Assembly: GCA_035529405.1 (NCBI GenBank)
Contig: DATKWV010000199.1
Coordinates: forward strand, 1 to 12,467
DNA: 12,467 bases
Direction: 5' to 3'
Source of the DNA: DATKWV01 sp035529405
GTDB lineage: Bacteria > Planctomycetota > Phycisphaerae > Sedimentisphaerales > Anaerobacaceae
Numbering within the stretch: the stretch's first letter is position 1; the number at the start of each line of letters is the position of its first letter. A program made the translations under genes and the position numbers. The notes below the pieces were generated by a model. It was not told where the DNA came from. It saw only the letters and a list, made by a program, of their open reading frames with translations, and made no database searches. Of this stretch, positions 9,401-12,467 are shown piece by piece.

Positions 9401-10262
9401 CCTGAGGACCGGCAGGTCAAAACCGAAAAGCCCGAACGCTGCAAAATGTTGTCCCGGTCCGGGCAAACCAGATTTGCCGGCGAAGGTAAAAAAATCCTTG
9501 GCCTGGCGGTATGAGTATGGGGATGTATCCTGTCTGCCTGCCAAGAGCTCGGTGACACGGTTGAGCCACAGCGGCGATGAATATTTGCATATTGATTATT
9601 CACAGGCACTGAAACGCAGGCCAAAAGCGGTTCTGTTTGCCGAATCTCCTTCAGTCCGCGTTGACAGGCGGTTAATCGGCAGTGCCGCGCACCTTTTACT
9701 TGCACAGCTTGATTTGTCGAAGCCTGTTACGCCCGAATCGATTGAAGAAACAAAACAAAAACTTCTGGCACAGCAGGCCGTAACCGAAAGTGTTCTGAAG
9801 TATATTGACGGCCGTTCTATAATGAAGTTTTTCCAAAGCGACATTGGTAAAATAGTCACCAACAGGGCAAATCGGGTATTGCGGGAATGGCCTTTTACCT
9901 TCGCTATGCCTTTTTCTGAATTTAGTGATTCCAATCACTCCACAGGATGCCTTACAGCACAGCCACGAGACACGAGCGACCAGCCGCCAGCGACGAGCGA
10001 CCAGCTACGAGCGACGAGCGACCAGCCGCGAGCGACGATTATTGTCCAGGGCGTAATTGACATACTTGTTCAGACCCCGCAGGGGCTTTGGGTTATAGAC
10101 TTCAAGACCGACGATATAACCGCCGAGCAGGCCAAAGAACGCAGCCGCCTTTATCAGCAGCAACTGAGGCTTTACGGCCTGGCTGCCTCGGCCATTTTCA
10201 GTTCTAAAATTATGGGAAAGTGGCTGTATTTCCTGATGTCGGGTGTTGCGGTGGAGGTTTAA
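6432..10262 (+). CDS. addA: AddA: 3'-5' helicase/nuclease subunit of AddAB
   Basis: The motor and nuclease subunit of AddAB, 1276 residues from the ATG that shares its A with the addB stop (TGATG). A TTG one codon upstream is less likely. An AGGTGA stretch lies just ahead. UvrD/Rep (SF1A) motifs appear in order: a Q motif (TEQQ, residues 9-12), Walker A SAGTGKT with Lys33, Walker B VDEYQD with Asp402-Glu403, motif III GDVKQSIYAFRGA, motif IV NTNFRS, motif V VHKSKGLEF from 817, and motif VI ATRARQRL with Arg897. The C-terminal RecB-type nuclease has GSAAHLLL (His1087), QGVID (Asp1210) and VIDFKTD (Asp1223, Lys1225). Both subunits thus keep nuclease motifs, as in Firmicutes-type AddAB. An in-frame 21-base tandem repeat at residues about 1178-1202 sits just before the catalytic Asp1210 strand and makes the protein slightly longer than usual. 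A nested inverted repeat follows the stop. Confidence 0.95.
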   Translation: MPDEKIKWTEQQRRAIRQRGCDVLVTASAGTGKTAVLSERCVDIVTDKNTGRDLSNILVLTFTDAAAEQMRSRIAGQLKAEYLKSNDRRIYRQTALLQAADISTIHSFCKRLITEHFYKLGLDPAFEIIDGDEQRLLKADVLEKTIDWAWAQADLAQGLQQLFYRRNLQTIRGFPANIISLSNFLDGVVSRQQWYQRASQLAETVNPFTSRLGDKQKQIAAEKLTHIVTVLRHCQRLCREQSPDSTWPAGCEDSFIRPVVQCLELLEAGRWEKCAEQIRNFEKPRIYKPKDLSEPAAEFIQTMVGQAVDSFRQLFELAVVNPDYLNKVGGAVGLQTRVFVELVKKFDRLYSQAKQAFNCLDFADLEHYALELLTEQDSLADNPAASQTALALRRRYEYILVDEYQDINAVQQTILDALSSGDNVFAVGDVKQSIYAFRGAQPTIFLQRLAQARTGSEDVSSPLRVDLNTNFRSNKAILDFVNRIFERIMTVSLSKIDYDESARLTAADDNRPARSADTGGNKDAVELHILDEQSWDEDSQSADSDNFADDRNPGVITARQRQAAMIARRIQEMVGAATDKAEFKVYDKQMGIERDVQYHDIVILMRSPAERANDYVRILRLAGVPVMSQSSAGYFETTEITDVLCLLKVLDNPQRDIELAAVLRSPFFNVSDTELARIKAHGKTEHGNRNFYNRIRDYCGACGDTALACKLEKFLARIQQWRIRARRGGLADLIWHIYRQTGFLWYVCALPNGRTRRANLLKLHDRAIQFEGFAGTAGIPSLTRFIDFIEKLQDTARDWSPGQPEGSLENAVNIISVHKSKGLEFPVVFLAELDSPFNKADFRNECLADWPHTVGLQIIDHQANTRLSSLAYQVIAEEKLSTALAEEMRILYVAATRARQRLVLTASAKKNICRRVICSGFFFGSGPVGDWQVRRCSRPLDWILYALSDQRNLHGIFETSLAQKAVDDDLFSARLYGRDELGELSDFIENLRTGRSKPKSPNAAKCCPGPGKPDLPAKVKKSLAWRYEYGDVSCLPAKSSVTRLSHSGDEYLHIDYSQALKRRPKAVLFAESPSVRVDRRLIGSAAHLLLAQLDLSKPVTPESIEETKQKLLAQQAVTESVLKYIDGRSIMKFFQSDIGKIVTNRANRVLREWPFTFAMPFSEFSDSNHSTGCLTAQPRDTSDQPPATSDQLRATSDQPRATIIVQGVIDILVQTPQGLWVIDFKTDDITAEQAKERSRLYQQQLRLYGLAASAIFSSKIMGKWLYFLMSGVAVEV
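9964..10038 (+). repeat. In-frame 21-bp tandem repeat inside addA
   Basis: About 3.6 copies of a 21-base unit lie in tandem; each complete copy ends in GCGACCAGC, at 9976-9984, 9997-10005 and 10018-10026. The unit keeps the reading frame and encodes seven-residue repeats: RDTSDQP, PATSDQL, RATSDQP, then RAT. It falls between the body of the AddA nuclease domain and the strand bearing Asp1210. The composition (Ser, Asp, Gln, Pro, Arg, Thr) suggests a flexible, solvent-exposed loop. It looks like an invading or expanded repeat rather than a conserved part of AddA. Confidence 0.85.
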
Positions 10263-10263
10263 C

Positions 10264-10308
10264 GGGACTTTTCAAAGCCGCAAACGGCCATTTATTCTTG
10301 AAAATCCC
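10264..10308 (+). terminator. Nested inverted repeat after addA, possible terminator
   Basis: Starting one base after the addA stop, GGGACTTTTCAA (10264-10275) pairs with TTGAAAATCCC (10298-10308) with one bulged base. Enclosed is a perfect GCCG-CAAA-CGGC hairpin at 10277-10288. The T-run of a classical intrinsic terminator does not follow directly; a CTATTTTTCC stretch comes about ten bases later. The position at the end of the addBA operon makes termination or 3'-end protection the natural reading. Confidence 0.4.
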
Positions 10309-10381
10309 ACTGCAATAGACTCTATTTTTCCGCATTAGTCACCGGCCAACCAAGATATAGCGAATTTATGGGGGAAAATTA

Positions 10382-10458
10382 CGGATGCAATCCGGTTTAG
10401 CCGTCGTCGCCTGCCTCGACGACGCAATATTTGTTAGCCCCCGGCACTGCAGGGGGTT
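10382..10458. other. Three consecutive stem-loops, possible structured RNA or mobile-repeat remnant
   Basis: Three hairpins lie within 77 bases. CGGAT-GCA-ATCCG is at 10382-10394. CGTCGTCG pairs with CGACGACG around a seven-base loop at 10402-10424, a perfect eight-base-pair stem. AGCCCCC pairs with GGGGGTT (one G-T pair) around a nine-base loop at 10436-10458. A T6 run follows at 10468-10473, nine bases after the last stem, too far for a textbook terminator. I do not recognise a known RNA family, and it does not fit a standard attC site. Confidence 0.45.
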
Positions 10459-10487
10459 CTGATTATCTTTTTTGTCCCATTTTTCGC

Positions 10488-10516
10488 TTGACTTGGCGAC
10501 AAAATAACTATAAATA
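10488..10516 (+). promoter_or_regulatory. Weak promoter-like pair upstream of the OLD-family gene
   Basis: TTGACT at 10488-10493 is followed by TATAAA at 10509-10514 (15-base spacing) or TAAATA at 10511-10516 (17-base spacing). Either could serve the downstream gene, but the leader would be about 260 bases long and A+T-rich sequence makes chance matches common. Confidence 0.25.
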
Positions 10517-10553
10517 AAAACCAACAGCGGGGCTGACACCAGGGGCGGCAAAG

Positions 10554-10587
10554 TAATTGATTATTGATTAAGGATAATTGATTATTG
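10554..10587. repeat. A+T-rich direct repeat, 13 bases at 21-base spacing
   Basis: TAATTGATTATTG occurs at 10554-10566 and again, exactly, at 10575-10587, with further partial TATTGATT copies between and after. It is a simple-sequence repeat tract at the boundary where composition becomes A+T-rich. Confidence 0.6.
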
Positions 10588-10595
10588 TATTGATT

Positions 10596-10710
10596 CCTTC
10601 GATAAAGTTTACCCTGAGCCTGGGAGTTTACCCTCAGTGAAATCGAAGGGAAGGCAGATACGATTCCTTAGCCTGCCCTGAGCGAAGCCCAAGGGAGATA
10701 CCAGATACGA
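10596..10710. repeat. Degenerate tandem copies of a palindromic CCCTGAGC...GAAGGG element
   Basis: Two 20-base copies, at 10631-10650 and 10676-10695, begin CCCTSAG and end AAGGG. From memory they resemble the dispersed element CCCTGAGCGAAGTCGAAGGG seen in many environmental bacterial genomes. CAGATACGA follows each copy (10655-10663 and 10702-10710), so a unit of about 45-47 bases is duplicated. A partial third copy, CCCTGAGC, is at 10612-10619, and AGTTTACCCT is repeated at 10606-10615 and 10625-10634. The arms CCTTCGAT (10596-10603) and ATCGAAGG (10642-10649) form an inverted repeat spanning the left part. Confidence 0.6.
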
Positions 10711-10778
10711 AAGTGTTTGGCGTTTCATATAGACTGTATAATTATTGTTTGGCACAAATTGAACTAAGGCGAAAACAT

Positions 10779-12455
10779 ATGTTTATAAAAGAAATAATAA
10801 TTGAGAATTTCAAATGCTTTGAGGGTAGATTCCGTTTAGAACTAAAACGAGAACTCAATATTTTAGTTGGTGACAATGAAACAGGAAAATCTACGATTTT
10901 AGAGGCTATTCATTTGGCTCTTCGTGGCTGGATTTATGGTAAGTATTTAAGAGCCGAACTCACACAGTCTCTATTTAACAATCAAGTTGTAAACAAATAT
11001 CTAGGTAGCTTTAAAAATGGTGATCGTTTGGACCCACCATATATTTTAATCGAATTGTTTTTTGAAATTGAGGACAGTTCGTTAAGTGCAATGTTTGAAG
11101 GAAATGGAAATAGCTTACATCAAAAAGCATGTGGGATACAGTTTAAGATATCGTTCAATGAAGATTATCAAGAACCATACAACATTCTGGTAAATAGTAA
11201 TGATGTAATTAGCTCGCTTCCAATAGAATACTATGATTTTTCTTGGTCTTCGTTTGCTCGTGATGACAGACTAACTCCAAAAAGAATTCCTTTAAAATCT
11301 TCTCTTATTGATTCAGCAAATAGTCGCTATCAAAACGGATCCGATATTTATATTTCCCACATTATCCGTGATTTTCTTACTGATGAACAGAAAGTACATA
11401 TTTCTCAGGAACATAGAAAATTACAGGATTTGTTTGCAACGGCACCTATTATTAAACAAATCAATGAACAAATAAGTAGCGAGAATATATCTGATAAAAT
11501 AGTTGCATTATCCGTTGACATGTCAACGAAAACTGCCTGGGAAACAAATATAACCACATACTTAGATGGTATACCATTTAGTTGTATTGGCAAAGGTGAG
11601 CAGTGTTTGGTAAAAACAAAATTAGCTCTAAGTCGCAAAAAATCTCAAGAGGCTAATGTTATCCTGTTAGAAGAACCCGAGAACCATCTATCCCATGCGA
11701 AACTAAATAAACTTATGAAGCATATTAAAGATGGACACAAAGGTAAACAGATCATTGTATCTACACACAGCAGCTTTGTTGCAAATAAACTCGGCCTTGA
11801 TAGTCTAATATTATTAAATATCGATAAAAGTACAAATATAAGAAATAAGGCGAAAATAACGGAGTTGGATAAAACAGGAACTAAAAATTATTTCGAAAAA
11901 CTTGCGGGTTTCGACACCTTAAGATTAATCCTTTGTGAAAAAGCGATATTAGTAGAAGGCCCTTCCGATGAATTGATAGTACAGAAAGCGTACATGTGTC
12001 AGAACAACGGAAAACTTCCAATTCAAGATGAAGTTGATGTCATTTCAGTAGGCAACACTTTTTTGAGATTTTTAGAAATTGCAGAAAAAATAAAAAAGCC
12101 AGTTGTGGTGGTTACAGATAGCGACGGTGATGTTGAAGCCTTAAAAGAGAAATACAAAGATTATCTTGAGAAGAATAAAAAAAATTATATAAAAATTTGT
12201 TTTGATGAAACCGTGGACAGTGGTGAGTTGAAAATTGATAAACGTAAAGCCGCTTTTAATTACAACACGTTAGAACCTAAATTTCTAAAGGTAAATGGGT
12301 TAAGTAAACTAAATGAAATATTTGGCACAGCTCATTCAGAAATTGATGACATGCATAAATACATGAAGGGAAATAAGACAGATTGTGCATTAAAAATATT
12401 TGACTCCGGTGAATCAATAAAGTTTCCTCAATATATCTTAGATGCCATTAGCTGA
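10779..12455 (+). CDS. OLD-family / GajA-like ATP-dependent TOPRIM nuclease
   Basis: A 558-residue ATPase-nuclease of the OLD (overcoming lysogenization defect) family, which includes GajA of the Gabija anti-phage system (about 580 residues). I start at the ATG at 10779, with AAGG nine bases upstream; a GTG at 10713 adds 22 residues before the usual opening MFIKEIIIENFKCF. The ABC/SMC-like ATPase has Walker A GDNETGKST (residues 31-39, Lys37), a signature-like GKGEQ (271-275), Walker B VILLEEPENHLS (Glu298, Glu299) and the switch histidine in STHSS (His330). The C-terminal TOPRIM nuclease has LVEGPSDE (Glu393, Asp397), TDSDGD (Asp447, Asp449, Asp451), and a late acidic pair (Asp523, Asp524) and Lys533, where relatives have final catalytic residues. 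All expected motifs are intact. The gene is A+T-rich and uses A/T-ending codons, unlike addAB, suggesting horizontal acquisition. GajA would need a UvrD-like GajB, which might follow beyond the window; a solitary OLD is the alternative. Confidence 0.88.
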   Translation: MFIKEIIIENFKCFEGRFRLELKRELNILVGDNETGKSTILEAIHLALRGWIYGKYLRAELTQSLFNNQVVNKYLGSFKNGDRLDPPYILIELFFEIEDSSLSAMFEGNGNSLHQKACGIQFKISFNEDYQEPYNILVNSNDVISSLPIEYYDFSWSSFARDDRLTPKRIPLKSSLIDSANSRYQNGSDIYISHIIRDFLTDEQKVHISQEHRKLQDLFATAPIIKQINEQISSENISDKIVALSVDMSTKTAWETNITTYLDGIPFSCIGKGEQCLVKTKLALSRKKSQEANVILLEEPENHLSHAKLNKLMKHIKDGHKGKQIIVSTHSSFVANKLGLDSLILLNIDKSTNIRNKAKITELDKTGTKNYFEKLAGFDTLRLILCEKAILVEGPSDELIVQKAYMCQNNGKLPIQDEVDVISVGNTFLRFLEIAEKIKKPVVVVTDSDGDVEALKEKYKDYLEKNKKNYIKICFDETVDSGELKIDKRKAAFNYNTLEPKFLKVNGLSKLNEIFGTAHSEIDDMHKYMKGNKTDCALKIFDSGESIKFPQYILDAIS

Positions 12456-12459
12456 AAAT

Positions 12460-12467
12460 ATGAACAA
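12460..12467 (+). CDS. Possible start of the next gene, cut by window edge
   Basis: An ATG at 12460-12462 follows the OLD-family stop after four bases and reads Met-Asn before the window ends. The tight spacing fits a translationally coupled partner gene, such as the helicase subunit expected in Gabija. There is no clear ribosome binding site, and only two complete codons are visible, so its reality and identity are open. Confidence 0.25.

Larger units (their letters stand above)
10263..10778. other. Repeat- and hairpin-rich intergenic region between addA and the OLD-family gene
   Basis: About 515 bases carry no credible gene. A 61-codon minus-strand frame at 10366-10551 coincides with the hairpins and shows no family features. 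From left to right the region holds a nested inverted repeat (10264-10308), a T-rich stretch (about 10320-10329), three hairpins (10382-10458), a T6 run (10468-10473), a weak promoter-like pair, A+T-rich direct repeats (10554-10587), and degenerate palindromic repeats (10596-10710). The change from moderate G+C to A+T-rich sequence takes place here. Confidence 0.6.

Noticed and set aside
9964..10038. 21-bp repeats considered as a CRISPR-like array
   Set aside because: The copies are directly adjacent without unique spacers and keep the addA reading frame.
10382..10458. Hairpin array considered as an integron attC site or retron RNA
   Set aside because: The GTTAGCC near 10433 does not match the paired core sites of attC, and no reverse transcriptase or integrase is present in the window.
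10366..10551. 61-codon minus-strand frame in the intergenic region
   Set aside because: It coincides with the hairpin array, lacks a convincing ribosome binding site and shows no recognisable protein features.

Overview
The window reads as a piece of bacterial chromosome. Most of it has moderate G+C, with a G/C-leaning third codon position and many GGCCGG-type words; a hand count of 60 bases in addA (9061-9120) gives about 52% G+C. The right-hand 1.9 kb is clearly A+T-rich; 60 bases at 10801-10860 give about 33%. The rubrerythrin/desulfoferrodoxin pair suggests an anaerobe or microaerophile. An in-frame run of 'ATSDQ' repeats inside addA resembles insertions I associate with environmental Planctomycetota (Phycisphaerae-like) genomes. 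That taxonomic guess is weak.

Layout. (1) 1-943, minus strand: an oxygen-defence operon, rubrerythrin (rbr, GTG start) followed by desulfoferrodoxin/superoxide reductase (dfx, cut by the left edge before its last metal-ligand motif). (2) 944-1346: a non-coding gap ending in a good sigma70-like promoter (TTGACA-N17-TACAAG). (3) 1347-2330, plus: an exported, probably lipid-anchored PIG-L/LmbE zinc deacetylase. (4) 2381-2797, minus: a small protein with one membrane segment and a coiled coil, divergent from the next operon. (5) 2950-10262, plus: addB and addA overlapping by one base. Together they encode the AddAB helicase-nuclease for double-strand-break repair. All helicase motifs, both nuclease domains and the AddB iron-sulfur cysteines are present. 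AddA carries a 21-bp tandem repeat in frame next to its nuclease active site. (6) 10263-10778: a repeat-rich, structured intergenic region. It has a nested inverted repeat after addA, three consecutive hairpins, A+T-rich direct repeats, and a degenerate tandem copy of a palindromic CCCTGAGC...GAAGGG element. (7) 10779-12455, plus: an A+T-rich gene for an OLD/GajA-type ATPase-TOPRIM nuclease with intact motifs, then a possible start codon four bases beyond its stop, running off the window.

How they fit together. rbr and dfx form a peroxide/superoxide reduction module, and addBA form the DNA-end processing module. The OLD-family nuclease looks like a separately acquired anti-phage gene. Phage P2 OLD is known to be toxic to cells lacking RecBCD, the functional counterpart of AddAB. 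An OLD-type gene directly downstream of addBA, possibly with a partner gene just outside the window, is therefore the most interesting feature here. Whether it is Gabija, a solitary OLD, or something linked to AddAB cannot be decided without the downstream sequence.
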